Origin: an uncultured Muribaculum sp.
GTDB taxonomy: Bacteria; Bacteroidota; Bacteroidia; Bacteroidales; Muribaculaceae
Direction of reading: 5' to 3'
NCBI GenBank assembly: GCA_910589555.1
Contig: CAJUTE010000010.1
Coordinates: forward strand, 1-64,000
DNA length: 64,000 bases
The position numbers and the translations under genes were made by a program. A model generated the notes under the pieces. The model searched no databases. It was not told the DNA's origin and saw only the letters and a list, made by a program, of their open reading frames with translations. Shown piece after piece: positions 35,249 through 43,936 of the stretch; the first letter of the stretch is position 1; each line of letters begins with the position of its first letter.

Positions 35249-36982
35249 ATGAAAAAGATAAGCCTATTAACTATATCATCACTTTTACTATTCGGCAGCT
35301 GCGAATCACTTGACTTCACCCCCGCCGATCAAATGTCGGACACCACTTTCTGGAAAACCGAAACCCACGCACGCCAAGCCGCAATAGGAATGTATGCCGC
35401 GATGAAAGAAAAATGGTGCTTTGGCATGGAATTCACATTTGATATGTGCAGCGACTTAGCCGACGGCACCACACCCTGGGCCGACATTTCGCGAGGAAAC
35501 TCATTTGCATCAAACAGCGGAGGCGTCCAGAACCATTGGCAGTATCTATATGAACTCGTGCACCGCAGCAACACTGTGATACGAAACGTCGCCACAATGC
35601 CCATTAGCCAAGAGACAATCGACCGAGTGACCGGAGAAGCGAAATTTCTCAGAGCCATGGCTTACTTCAGAATGCTCAATTGCTGGGGAGGCGTGCCGTA
35701 TTATGACGAGACGTGCAACATCAATGAAGAATTTGCCAACTTGAAATCGCCCCGTATCTCAGCCGAAGAGATAAGGCGCCACGTGCTTGAAGACCTTACC
35801 GAAGCCATAGAGAAGCTTCCGGTGAAATGGGACGACGCCGATCTGGGACGAGCCACCAAGGGCGCCGCCTACGCCCTGCGCGGAAAGGTGTATCTGTTCA
35901 ACCGACAGTGGACCGAGGCGGTATCCGACTTTGAAGAGATTGTTTACGACAAGAACAACACTTACGGATATTCCCTTCATGCTGATTATAATGAGCTATT
36001 TCGTCTATATAATGGAAAACACAGTCCGGAGATGATTTTTTCCATCCAGTCAATTGATGGAAATACGTCGGGATATGCACTCGACATAGTGTCATACTTC
36101 GGGAATAAATCGACAATGCGCCTGATAGCAAGCAACTGCATCGTTCCCTCGACAAGGCTTGTCGATATGTATGAAAACGCTGACGGCAGCCCATTCAACT
36201 GGGATGATGTCTTCCCCGGGTTTAATAATGGAGATTCCAAATTGCGACGCAAATACATGAGCGTGGCAATAGACCAGGGGGGCATCACCGTCACAAACAC
36301 CCTTGATTGCGACACGGCTAAAGTTGCCGACGCTTATCGTCGCCGCGACCCGCGTTTGTGCCTCAATGTCATTACCCCCTACTCCCATTATCTGGGCACA
36401 GACGCCGGCTCCAATCCCATGGACAAGCAATTTGTGCTCGCCGACCCCACACAAGGCGGCTCTCCCATGGAAGCTATGTCGTTCATCCGCAATTCCGAGG
36501 GCTGGAACTCCTATTTCTGGCGCAAATGGATCCCGACAGGCAATCTTGACGGATATTGGGGAGAATATAACCGCACCCCCTACGAATTTCCGTTGATACG
36601 CCTTGGCGATGTGCTGCTGATGCTCGCCGAAGCATATAACGAAACCGATGCCATTGACAAGGCAGTGATTGAGGTAAACAAAGTACGTGTCCGCGCAGGC
36701 ATGCCCGAACTTAACTCAGGAGCCTCATGGCTCGCCGTAGCCGACAAAGAGGAAATGACAACGAGGATACAACGTGAACGTGCCTTTGAACTCGCCGGCG
36801 AAGGACAACGCTACTGGGACTTGAAGAGGTGGGGAATGCTCGAAAGCTCAGTTGAAAACGCAACTGATATTTTCGGTGACCTGATGTACACACGTTCCTA
36901 CCAGAAACGACATGAATTATGGCCTATTCCACTCGTGGAGACGGAACGCAACACCAATCTATCCCAAAATGAAGGATGGTAA
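35249..36982 (+). CDS. RagB/SusD family nutrient-binding outer-membrane lipoprotein
   Basis: A 577-residue surface lipoprotein that acts as the lid of the SusC transporter. The signal ends LLLFGSC (Cys18). The helical TPR-like N-terminal domain (RAMAYFRMLNCWGGVPYY near 145-162) and the C-terminal family signature are clear (PLIRLGDVLLMLAEAYNE, then IQRERAFELAGEGQRYWDLKRWG). Length is typical. It is the last gene of the operon, followed by a 12-bp-stem terminator 32 bases later. Confidence 0.95.
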   Translation: MKKISLLTISSLLLFGSCESLDFTPADQMSDTTFWKTETHARQAAIGMYAAMKEKWCFGMEFTFDMCSDLADGTTPWADISRGNSFASNSGGVQNHWQYLYELVHRSNTVIRNVATMPISQETIDRVTGEAKFLRAMAYFRMLNCWGGVPYYDETCNINEEFANLKSPRISAEEIRRHVLEDLTEAIEKLPVKWDDADLGRATKGAAYALRGKVYLFNRQWTEAVSDFEEIVYDKNNTYGYSLHADYNELFRLYNGKHSPEMIFSIQSIDGNTSGYALDIVSYFGNKSTMRLIASNCIVPSTRLVDMYENADGSPFNWDDVFPGFNNGDSKLRRKYMSVAIDQGGITVTNTLDCDTAKVADAYRRRDPRLCLNVITPYSHYLGTDAGSNPMDKQFVLADPTQGGSPMEAMSFIRNSEGWNSYFWRKWIPTGNLDGYWGEYNRTPYEFPLIRLGDVLLMLAEAYNETDAIDKAVIEVNKVRVRAGMPELNSGASWLAVADKEEMTTRIQRERAFELAGEGQRYWDLKRWGMLESSVENATDIFGDLMYTRSYQKRHELWPIPLVETERNTNLSQNEGW

Positions 36983-37014
36983 GGATCTCATAATAGAGAC
37001 CTGCATAATAAAGA

Positions 37015-37041
37015 CAGCCTGAAAGCGATGCTTTCAGGCTG
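37015..37041 (+). terminator. Terminator of the susC/susD operon
   Basis: CAGCCTGAAAGC (37015-37026) and GCTTTCAGGCTG (37030-37041) form a perfect 12-bp stem with a 3-nt loop; GCGGTGTTTT follows. Confidence 0.75.
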
Positions 37042-37162
37042 CGGTGTTTTCCAATAGATTTTTATAACCATGAATTATAGATTTTCATACATAACTTCCA
37101 ACAAAATCAATATTATATTGTAGAGACAAATATCCTTAGTGCAATTTTTTTAACCTTAGAAA

Positions 37163-37179
37163 GTGATCTACAGGATCAC
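37163..37179 (-). terminator. Small hairpin after the sigma factor gene
   Basis: GTGATC/GATCAC arms around a 5-nt loop lie 68 bases past the minus-strand sigma gene stop. On that strand TTTC follows, so it is a weak terminator candidate. Nothing else is seen between 37042 and 37246. Confidence 0.3.
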
Positions 37180-37246
37180 AAAATTATGTAAATGTGCTTT
37201 AGTCAAGTTCAAAAACATTTCAAACTGAACAAGTGTACTTTCTATA

Positions 37247-37750
37247 TTATCTATAGTCTTTCAGCATTTCCTGAAGTCTTTGGCGAGCAAAGAAAATACG
37301 GCTCTTCACAGTTCCGAGCGGCAGATTCATCTGCTCAGCAATCTCATTGTACTTATATCCCGCAACGTGCATAGAGAACGGGATGCGATATTCATCGGCA
37401 AAAGAGTTGATAGCATCACCGATTTCATTGGCAGCGATTGAACCTTCGGGAGTTTCAAATCCTGAATCCTGAGGAAGATTCAAGTGGTAGAGATCTTCAG
37501 TCTGATCAATCACAGTAGCCGAACGAACAACCTTACGATAGTTGTTGATGAAGATATTGCGCATGATAGTGAATACCCAACCCTTGAAATTGGTGTTGTC
37601 AACATATTTATCCTCATTGTCAAGAGCCTTCAGAGTGGTATCTTGAAGAAGATCGTAAGCATCGTCGCGGTTAGCGGTCAATGTATAAGCAAAATTCAAT
37701 AGATTACTTTGTAAGTCGAGTAACTTGGTTTGAAATGTTGAAGAAGCCAT
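37247..37750 (-). CDS. ECF-type RNA polymerase sigma factor
   Basis: A 167-residue sigma-70 family factor. Region 2 (about 15-80) includes LLNFAYTLTANRDDAYDLLQDTTLKAL and FKGWVFTIMRNIFINNYRK. Region 4 (about 115-165) has PFSMHVAGYKYNEIAEQMN and PLGTVKSRIFFARQRLQEML. The layout is typical of extracytoplasmic-function sigma factors. No FecR-type or other anti-sigma gene adjoins it on either side, so control must be by another route. It is monocistronic, with a promoter about 85 bases upstream. Confidence 0.93.
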   Translation of the reverse strand: MASSTFQTKLLDLQSNLLNFAYTLTANRDDAYDLLQDTTLKALDNEDKYVDNTNFKGWVFTIMRNIFINNYRKVVRSATVIDQTEDLYHLNLPQDSGFETPEGSIAANEIGDAINSFADEYRIPFSMHVAGYKYNEIAEQMNLPLGTVKSRIFFARQRLQEMLKDYR

Positions 37751-37831
37751 GATGAATTATTTTAATCAGTTTATTTATCTTTTTTTGTTTTTGCAATCGA
37801 TTCACAAACTTGTTACAAATTGATTACACCA

Positions 37832-37861
37832 CAAAGTTACGCATTATTTTTAATATGCAAT
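37832..37861 (-). promoter_or_regulatory. Promoter of the sigma factor gene
   Basis: On the minus strand ATTG (37861-37858), 18 bases, then TAACTTTG (37839-37832). The -7 box is exact; the upstream box is one base off consensus. It gives a leader of about 80 bases. Confidence 0.55.
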
Positions 37862-38144
37862 ACCTTTTGAAATTTTTTTCATGAAAACTATGTTAATTAA
37901 CTATGGTTAAATCATAACACATTGTATTACACCACATTAAATTTTAAGCCTCCAATTACATACTTGTTACATTATTTTACACAAACTGTGACAACACGGC
38001 TAAAAGCCTTTATTTGAGACTGTTTCAAGACTGTTACATCCATTAAAGAAGAGAATAACGCTATTCCACCGGGAAAAGGCACGATCACAATCATTTAAAC
38101 AATAATATTGCCGGGCGGCAATATCGGATAAAAATTTCAGCAAT
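37862..38144. other. Non-coding spacer
   Basis: AT-rich stretch upstream of the sigma gene and downstream of the Crp/Fnr gene. Several TTGTTACA-like words and a short GGCTaaaAGCC hairpin near 38000 are visible. A 62-codon minus-strand frame (38000-38188) runs through the terminator and is not credible. I see no gene. Confidence 0.5.
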
Positions 38145-38180
38145 AAAAAAGCCATGACACCTCCGGCAGGCACCATGGCT
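38145..38180 (-). terminator. Intrinsic terminator of the Crp/Fnr gene
   Basis: On the minus strand AGCCATG (38180-38174) pairs with CATGGCT (38156-38150), extended inward by wobble and C-G pairs, and is followed by six T residues. It lies 41 bases past the stop. Confidence 0.8.
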
Positions 38181-38220
38181 ACATACATTTTATGATATAA
38201 TATCGTCTTACGACTTCCGA

Positions 38221-38922
38221 TTATCCGAATTTTGAAATCTTGCGAAGCGCGTTTTCATTCATTATCTTTATACGGCGTCCATCTACAATCAAGATTTTTT
38301 CTGCGACAAATCCCGAAAGGGTTCTGATGGCATTAGAGGTGGTCATGTTAGACAAGTTTGCCAAATCCTCACGTGCCATATATATTTTAAGCGTGGCATC
38401 GTCGTCTTCATAGCCGTAACTGTCGCGCAATGCAATTAAAGCTTCAGCAAGTCGACCTCTGATGTGCTTTTGAGTCAGATTTACAATTTTAGTATCGCTA
38501 CCTCCCAGATTTCTCGACAACTCATGAATGAAAAACCAAGCAAGCTTTATATTGTTTTGAATCAAGTCCTCAACGATTGTCATAGGTATCGATCCGAGGA
38601 TGGAAGGTTCAAATGCGGCTGCCGTTGAGTTATATGATTCACCGGCAAAGTAAGCCCTGTATCCGAAATACTGCACCGGCCTTATCAACCTCAGTATCTG
38701 TTGTCGTCCGCCTATTCCATCTTTATAAAGCTTCACTTTACCTTTCAGGAGGCACCACAGATTCTCGGGCATCTCATCTTCGGCATATATAATCTGATTT
38801 TTCTTGAAGGTATGCGTTGTAAAATTTTCCACAATACGACGCTTCTCATCTCCGTCAAGAATAGACCAGATGTCAGACAAATCGTCTTGAATTACTTTTT
38901 CTAACGTACTTTTTTTAATCAT
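38221..38922 (-). CDS. Crp/Fnr family transcriptional regulator
   Basis: A 233-residue regulator. The N-terminal cyclic-nucleotide-binding fold (about 20-140) lacks Fnr-type cysteine clusters and the canonical cAMP-contact motif, so the ligand is unknown. The C-terminal winged helix (about 155-225) has IRGRLAEALIALRDSYG and MAREDLANLSNMTTSNAIRTLSGF as the recognition unit. It is monocistronic with its own promoter and terminator, divergent from aroE. Confidence 0.92.
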   Translation of the reverse strand: MIKKSTLEKVIQDDLSDIWSILDGDEKRRIVENFTTHTFKKNQIIYAEDEMPENLWCLLKGKVKLYKDGIGGRQQILRLIRPVQYFGYRAYFAGESYNSTAAAFEPSILGSIPMTIVEDLIQNNIKLAWFFIHELSRNLGGSDTKIVNLTQKHIRGRLAEALIALRDSYGYEDDDATLKIYMAREDLANLSNMTTSNAIRTLSGFVAEKILIVDGRRIKIMNENALRKISKFG

Positions 38923-38959
38923 TATAATGTATGCACAACTATGTTTTGTAACATAATTG

Positions 38960-38990
38960 CAAAATTAGCAATAAAAGATGATATAACAAC
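38960..38990 (-). promoter_or_regulatory. Promoter of the Crp/Fnr gene
   Basis: GTTG (38990-38987), 19 bases, then TAATTTTG (38967-38960) on the minus strand: exact -7 box and three of four bases at -33. It gives a leader of about 33 bases. Confidence 0.55.
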
Positions 38991-39102
38991 ATTTAAACAA
39001 AAAAAGTATATTTTACCACGCTTGATTTTTATATTATTCCTATTTTTTCATCCAAAAACGAAATAAAGCATAGTCCAAAACTCATATTTAATTTAAAATA
39101 TA

Positions 39103-39110
39103 TACCTTTG
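39103..39110 (+). promoter_or_regulatory. -7 box for aroE
   Basis: TACCTTTG, 26 bases before the aroE ATG, in an AT-rich intergenic region. Confidence 0.5.
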
Positions 39111-39136
39111 CATTTTAATCGTAATTATTCGTCACT

Positions 39137-39895
39137 ATGAACGATAACAAGAAACGTATTTTCGGCATAATCGGCAAGCCGCTCACACACTCGTTTTCCC
39201 CTGTATATTTCAATCAGAAATTCGAGTCGGAGAATATCAACGCAGAATATCTTAAATTTGAGCTTCCCGACATCGGCGACCTCATGGAGGTGGTTTCGGA
39301 ATATTCCAATTTATCAGGACTCAACGTCACAATCCCCTATAAGGAACAGGTCATACCCTATCTTGACGACATCGATGATGACGCAAAGAAAATAGGCGCG
39401 GTGAACGTGATAAAAATCACCCGCGGAAAGGGCAAAGATTTAAAATTCAAAGGTTATAATTCCGATTGTCCGGCATTTGCCAATTCGCTCCGCCCCTTGC
39501 TCACACCCGATTGCAAGAAAGCTCTCATCCTCGGCACCGGAGGCGCGGCAAAAGCCATCCATCAAGGACTCATAAACTTGGGAATCGAACCCACTTATGT
39601 GTCACGCACAGCCGGAGAGAACCGCATCACCTACAACGACCTCAACGAAGAGGTTATGTCGACACACAGCATCATTGTCAACTGCACTCCGGTGGGAATG
39701 TACCCTCACGAAGACCAGTGTCCCACCATACCTTACGAGCTGCTTACACCGAACCATATATGCTACGATCTCATTTATAATCCTGACACTACATTATTCA
39801 TGAAAAAAGCCGAAGCCCACAGAGCGACCGTCAAGAACGGACTTGAGATGCTGCTTCTGCAAGCTTTTGAGTCATGGCGTATATGGAACTCATAA
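39137..39895 (+). CDS. aroE: Shikimate dehydrogenase
   Basis: Converts 3-dehydroshikimate to shikimate with NADPH in aromatic amino-acid synthesis. It is 252 residues long. Shikimate-binding residues lie in KPLTHSFSPVYFN (about 14-26). Catalytic Lys lies in LNVTIPYKEQV (about 59-69). The NADP-binding GTGGAAKAIHQGL loop is near 134-146, and NCTPVGMYP near 188-196. It is the first of a run of same-strand genes through 44.8 kb, 28 bases before the next gene. Confidence 0.96.
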   Translation: MNDNKKRIFGIIGKPLTHSFSPVYFNQKFESENINAEYLKFELPDIGDLMEVVSEYSNLSGLNVTIPYKEQVIPYLDDIDDDAKKIGAVNVIKITRGKGKDLKFKGYNSDCPAFANSLRPLLTPDCKKALILGTGGAAKAIHQGLINLGIEPTYVSRTAGENRITYNDLNEEVMSTHSIIVNCTPVGMYPHEDQCPTIPYELLTPNHICYDLIYNPDTTLFMKKAEAHRATVKNGLEMLLLQAFESWRIWNS

Positions 39896-39923
39896 AAAAT
39901 TCAACATATAAATACATCTACTA

Positions 39924-40958
39924 ATGTTTAGCGAAAAACGTAGCAGCATGCTACACGGCATACTGCTTATTGCACTGTTTGCCTGCGCGGCATTTTACAT
40001 AGGCGACGCGCAGATTCTTAAGGATATTTCCTTAAGTCCCATGATCATCGGCATCATCCTCGGTATGCTTTATGCCAACAGTCTGCGGAACCATCTTCCG
40101 GAAACCTGGGTTCCGGGCATCCAGTTCTGTTCCAAAAAGATATTACGCCTTGGCATCATCCTCTACGGATTCAGGTTGACACTTCAAGACATCGCGGCAG
40201 TCGGCACAGCCGGCATACTTGTCGATGCCATTGTGGTTGCCGTAACCATACTGGGCGGCGTGATGGTTGGCAAGTGGATGAAAATGGACCGCGACCTCAC
40301 CCTGCTCACATCAATCGGAAGCGGTATTTGCGGAGCGGCGGCAGTGCTTGGCGCCGAATCCACAATACAGACAAAGCCATACAAAACCGCAGTAGCAGTA
40401 GCCACTGTGGTCATCTTCGGCACCATCTCCATGTTCCTCTATCCTATCGCCTACCGCACCGGACTGCTTGACTTAGACCCTCAGCTCATGGGCATATACA
40501 GCGGATCGACCCTGCATGAAGTGGCTCACGCCGTAGGCGCCGGCAACGCCATGGGTGGCGAGATCGCCAATGTGGCAATCATCGTAAAGATGATACGTGT
40601 GATGATGCTCGTGCCTGTGCTCCTCATCTTAGGATGGTGGGTAGCCACTAAAGCAGAAAAGAAAGAAAGCGAAGGGAAAAAGGCAGGCAAAGTCGCAATT
40701 CCATGGTTTGCTCTCGGTTTTCTTGCCGTAATCGGATTCAACTCCCTTGATCTTCTCCCGGCAGCCGTGGTTGACGGAATCAATTATTTCGACACCTTCC
40801 TTCTCACCATGGCAATGGCTGCGCTCGGAGCGGAAACCAGCATTGACAAATTCAAGAAAGCAGGCGCCAAGCCGTTTGTGCTCGCGCTCATTCTTGACAT
40901 CTGGCTTATAGGCGGCGGATTCCTTCTCGCCAAATACATAGCCCCGCTTTGCCTATAG
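39924..40958 (+). CDS. YeiH family putative sulfate exporter (UPF0324)
   Basis: A 344-residue membrane protein with about ten hydrophobic helices. It matches the YeiH/UPF0324 family by the conserved LRLGIILYGFRLTLQDI, TSIGSGICGAAAVLGAES and YSGSTLHEVAHAVGAGN segments. Family members are annotated as putative sulfate exporters, but transport has been shown for few. It lies between aroE and the comEC-type gene on one strand; no sulfur-metabolism gene is nearby to support the substrate. Confidence 0.9.
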   Translation: MFSEKRSSMLHGILLIALFACAAFYIGDAQILKDISLSPMIIGIILGMLYANSLRNHLPETWVPGIQFCSKKILRLGIILYGFRLTLQDIAAVGTAGILVDAIVVAVTILGGVMVGKWMKMDRDLTLLTSIGSGICGAAAVLGAESTIQTKPYKTAVAVATVVIFGTISMFLYPIAYRTGLLDLDPQLMGIYSGSTLHEVAHAVGAGNAMGGEIANVAIIVKMIRVMMLVPVLLILGWWVATKAEKKESEGKKAGKVAIPWFALGFLAVIGFNSLDLLPAAVVDGINYFDTFLLTMAMAALGAETSIDKFKKAGAKPFVLALILDIWLIGGGFLLAKYIAPLCL

Positions 40959-40993
40959 CGACATTTTTTTGAACCGCACCCTCTCTCCCCCAA

Positions 40994-42817
40994 ATGCGTT
41001 TTCTCAATCAAATCCCACTATTGCCCGTTGCCGCGATTGTCGTTGTATATGCATTAATACTCAACGGCAATCGCGGCACGACACATCTTAACACTGAAAC
41101 AAAACATTCAGCCGTGGTCCAAAAAGCGCGGGAAAGCTCATCGGGACAAATCCTTACCGTAGAAAACAGCAACGGCGAACTCATCAGACTCACCATTCCG
41201 TCAATTGAGAGCAAATTCCATCCGGGCGACAGCATCCAATTCAACGCTCCGTTAAAGAATCCCTCAAGGTCAGACCAATTCGAGAATGATTTCGCCGCAT
41301 TGATGAGAAGAAGCGGCATCGCATACATCGCATTCGCGCCTCCCGACAGTGTCACCGCCACCTCAACATCCACCGGTGCGATATGGAAGATAAGACGGCT
41401 GCAACCCCTGCTCTCACAAATACTCGGCAGCACATCGCTCAACGATGACACCTACGAATTTCTGAATGCCGCCATAATCGGCGACACTTCGACCCTTGAC
41501 CATGACACACGCTCGGCATTTTCCAATGCCGGTGTCGCCCACATACTCGCATTAAGCGGGCTCCACGCCGGCATTATAGCGGCAATCATCCTGTTGCTGC
41601 TTTCACCGCTCAACATTTTTGGCCTACGCAAATTCCGCATCGCCGCATCGATCCTGATATTATGGATATACGCGACGCTTACCGGACTGTCGCCATCCGT
41701 GACCCGCGCGGTGATAATGGCGACCGCAGTAGCCATCGGATACATCATCGGTCGACGCAACTTTGCGCTTAACGCACTCCTGCTCGCCGCAATAATAATA
41801 CTTTTATCCAATCCCGCCCAGATAATGATGCCCGGATTCCAGATGTCATTCTGCGCGGCGGCATCCATCATCATCACTCTGCCGGCGATCAATTTAAACC
41901 GCAAGCGAAAATTCACCTACTACATCACATCGGCAATAGCAACCACATCAGCTGCTACGTTATGCACCGGAGCCATCGCCGCGATTCATTTCCACACCTT
42001 GCCGGTCTACTTCCTCATCGCCAACATTCCAGCCGTGGCAATATTGCCGGCAATATTAGGCGGCGGAATGCTCCTCATCACTCTCGAATGCCTTTCAATA
42101 CCATCCGAATGGCTGTGTGACATCATCAATTTCGCCTACAAATTGATGTTTTCATTCATCGAGTTCATCTCGCGACTACCCGGAGCCACCTTGCAGAGCA
42201 TACATCTGCATGATTGGGTGCTGATTCCCTACTTCCTGACAGCCGCATTGGTCATCTTTGCACTATATAAAAAACGTAAACAAGCATATTTGACAGCCTC
42301 GGTCAGCATAGTTGTCACAATGGTGTGCTTCGGTTGCTCGCAGAAAAAATCCACTGCCGAAGAACACTTCATAACCAAAGCGGCAGGGCACACCTGCATC
42401 GTTTATCGCAACAGCAACCATGCCTATGTAATAATGAAAGCGCCGGCGACAATAAGAAAAGAAGCCGTCAAGGAGATAGAGCGCCGATACAGCGACTATC
42501 TGTCATTACACAGGATAAATGCCATTACGGCAATAGATGGTTCACCGATGGAATGCGACGGTTTAAAATATGACGGACAAAAAATCGAGATACACGACAC
42601 AAGCTACATAATTGCCGCAGCCGACTCGCTTGCCGCCGACACCGCCGATTACTGCATAATAGCCCGAGGGTTCCGTGGCGACGCGGTGAAACTCGCCCAT
42701 AAGATCCATGCCGACACATTCTTACTCGGCAGCGACCTCGACATACGCCGCCACAACCGCTATGCCGACTCATTGACAGTCCGCGAAATCCCGTTTCGAT
42801 CATTAAGACAATTTTAG
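40994..42817 (+). CDS. ComEC/Rec2-type competence membrane protein
   Basis: A 607-residue polytopic protein, the presumed inner-membrane channel for single-stranded DNA uptake. Order: one N-terminal helix, an OB-like DUF4131 region (about 40-130), then the competence domain (about 150-420) with HILALSGLHAGIIAAI and LSPSVTRAVIMATAVAI. The C-terminal 170 residues are weakly conserved and show none of the metallo-beta-lactamase HxHxDH motif found in many ComEC proteins. It is short and may need a separate nuclease. Confidence 0.88.
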   Translation: MRFLNQIPLLPVAAIVVVYALILNGNRGTTHLNTETKHSAVVQKARESSSGQILTVENSNGELIRLTIPSIESKFHPGDSIQFNAPLKNPSRSDQFENDFAALMRRSGIAYIAFAPPDSVTATSTSTGAIWKIRRLQPLLSQILGSTSLNDDTYEFLNAAIIGDTSTLDHDTRSAFSNAGVAHILALSGLHAGIIAAIILLLLSPLNIFGLRKFRIAASILILWIYATLTGLSPSVTRAVIMATAVAIGYIIGRRNFALNALLLAAIIILLSNPAQIMMPGFQMSFCAAASIIITLPAINLNRKRKFTYYITSAIATTSAATLCTGAIAAIHFHTLPVYFLIANIPAVAILPAILGGGMLLITLECLSIPSEWLCDIINFAYKLMFSFIEFISRLPGATLQSIHLHDWVLIPYFLTAALVIFALYKKRKQAYLTASVSIVVTMVCFGCSQKKSTAEEHFITKAAGHTCIVYRNSNHAYVIMKAPATIRKEAVKEIERRYSDYLSLHRINAITAIDGSPMECDGLKYDGQKIEIHDTSYIIAAADSLAADTADYCIIARGFRGDAVKLAHKIHADTFLLGSDLDIRRHNRYADSLTVREIPFRSLRQF

Positions 42818-42826
42818 TAATTGCAG

Positions 42827-42858
42827 TTTGCAATTAAAGAGCATTATAACTACTTTTG
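42827..42858 (+). promoter_or_regulatory. Full consensus promoter for the M20 peptidase gene
   Basis: TTTG (42827-42830), exactly 20 bases, then TACTTTTG (42851-42858). The ATG begins only 8 bases later, so the mRNA leader would be about 3-4 nt. Confidence 0.75.
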
Positions 42859-42866
42859 CAGACATC

Positions 42867-43934
42867 ATGGAAGAAGAATTGTATTATGACGCGATCGACC
42901 TTCTAAAGAAGCTGATCGCCACGCCCTCTATAAGCCGCGATGAGAGTGCTGCCGCCAACATCGTGGAAAATTTTCTGCGAAACATCTGCAACAATGTGAC
43001 ACGCATCAACAACAATGTCATAGCCTATGCCCCGGAGTATGACGCGTCAAAGCCCACACTGCTGCTTAACTCACACATAGACACCGTAAAGCCGGCTGCC
43101 GGATGGACACGCGACCCATTCTCCCCCACCGTCGAGGATGACCGCCTCTACGGACTCGGAAGCAACGACGCGGGAGCCTCGTTGGTGTCGCTGATTGCCG
43201 CATTCCGCTATCTGTGCGACATGGACCGCAGCTACAATCTCATATTTGCAGCTTCAGCCGAAGAAGAGGTAAGCGGCAAAAACGGCATAAGTAGTGTGAT
43301 TCCTACGCTTCCGCATATCGACGTGGCTATCGTGGGGGAACCTACCGGCATGAATCCGGCAATTGCGGAAAAAGGGCTTATGGTGCTCGATGTAGAGGTC
43401 GACGGCGTTGCGGGGCACGCAGCCAGAAATGAGGGAGTGAACGCCATCTATGAATCACTCCGCGTGATTGAGGGCTTCCGCAACATGACATTTCCTAAAA
43501 CATCCAAAACTCTCGGGCCGATAAAGCTGAGCGTGACACAGATTGAAGCCGGGACTCAACACAACGTGGTGCCCGCGCTGTGTAAAATGGTAGTTGATGT
43601 GCGCACAACCGATGCATACTCCAATGAAGAGACTCTGCACATTATACGCGAGCAGCTTCCCGGCTGCCGCATCACGCCACGCTCCACAAGGCTAAATCCA
43701 TCGTCTATCGACCCGGAGCATCCGTTGGTAAAACGTCTCGCTTTTCTCGACCGCGCCCCATTCGGCTCACCCACACTAAGCGATCAGGCTCTCATGAACT
43801 GGCAGTCGTTGAAGCTGGGACCCGGAGACTCATCACGCTCACACACCGCCGATGAGTACATCGAACTTAAGGAAATACGCGAAGCCATACATCTCTACAT
43901 AACGCTGCTGTCAAACATCAACCTCAAGCAATAA
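42867..43934 (+). CDS. M20 family metallo-hydrolase (ArgE/DapE/ACY1 type)
   Basis: A 355-residue zinc amidohydrolase of the acetylornithine deacetylase / succinyl-diaminopimelate desuccinylase group. Metal and catalytic motifs: LNSHIDTVKPA (His and Asp), GLGSNDAGAS, SAEEEVSG (catalytic Glu pair) and the C-terminal SRSHTADEYI His. The dimerisation insert spans about 175-285. Start at ATG 42867; an in-frame TTG 13 codons earlier lies within the promoter. In Bacteroidetes this gene often serves arginine or lysine synthesis, but no arg or dap gene adjoins it, so the substrate is left open. A hypothetical exported protein follows after 2 bases. Confidence 0.92.
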   Translation: MEEELYYDAIDLLKKLIATPSISRDESAAANIVENFLRNICNNVTRINNNVIAYAPEYDASKPTLLLNSHIDTVKPAAGWTRDPFSPTVEDDRLYGLGSNDAGASLVSLIAAFRYLCDMDRSYNLIFAASAEEEVSGKNGISSVIPTLPHIDVAIVGEPTGMNPAIAEKGLMVLDVEVDGVAGHAARNEGVNAIYESLRVIEGFRNMTFPKTSKTLGPIKLSVTQIEAGTQHNVVPALCKMVVDVRTTDAYSNEETLHIIREQLPGCRITPRSTRLNPSSIDPEHPLVKRLAFLDRAPFGSPTLSDQALMNWQSLKLGPGDSSRSHTADEYIELKEIREAIHLYITLLSNINLKQ

Positions 43935-43936
43935 TC

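Noticed and set aside
38000..38188. 62-codon minus-strand frame between the sigma and Crp/Fnr genes
   Set aside because: It contains the Crp/Fnr terminator hairpin and has no recognisable domain.
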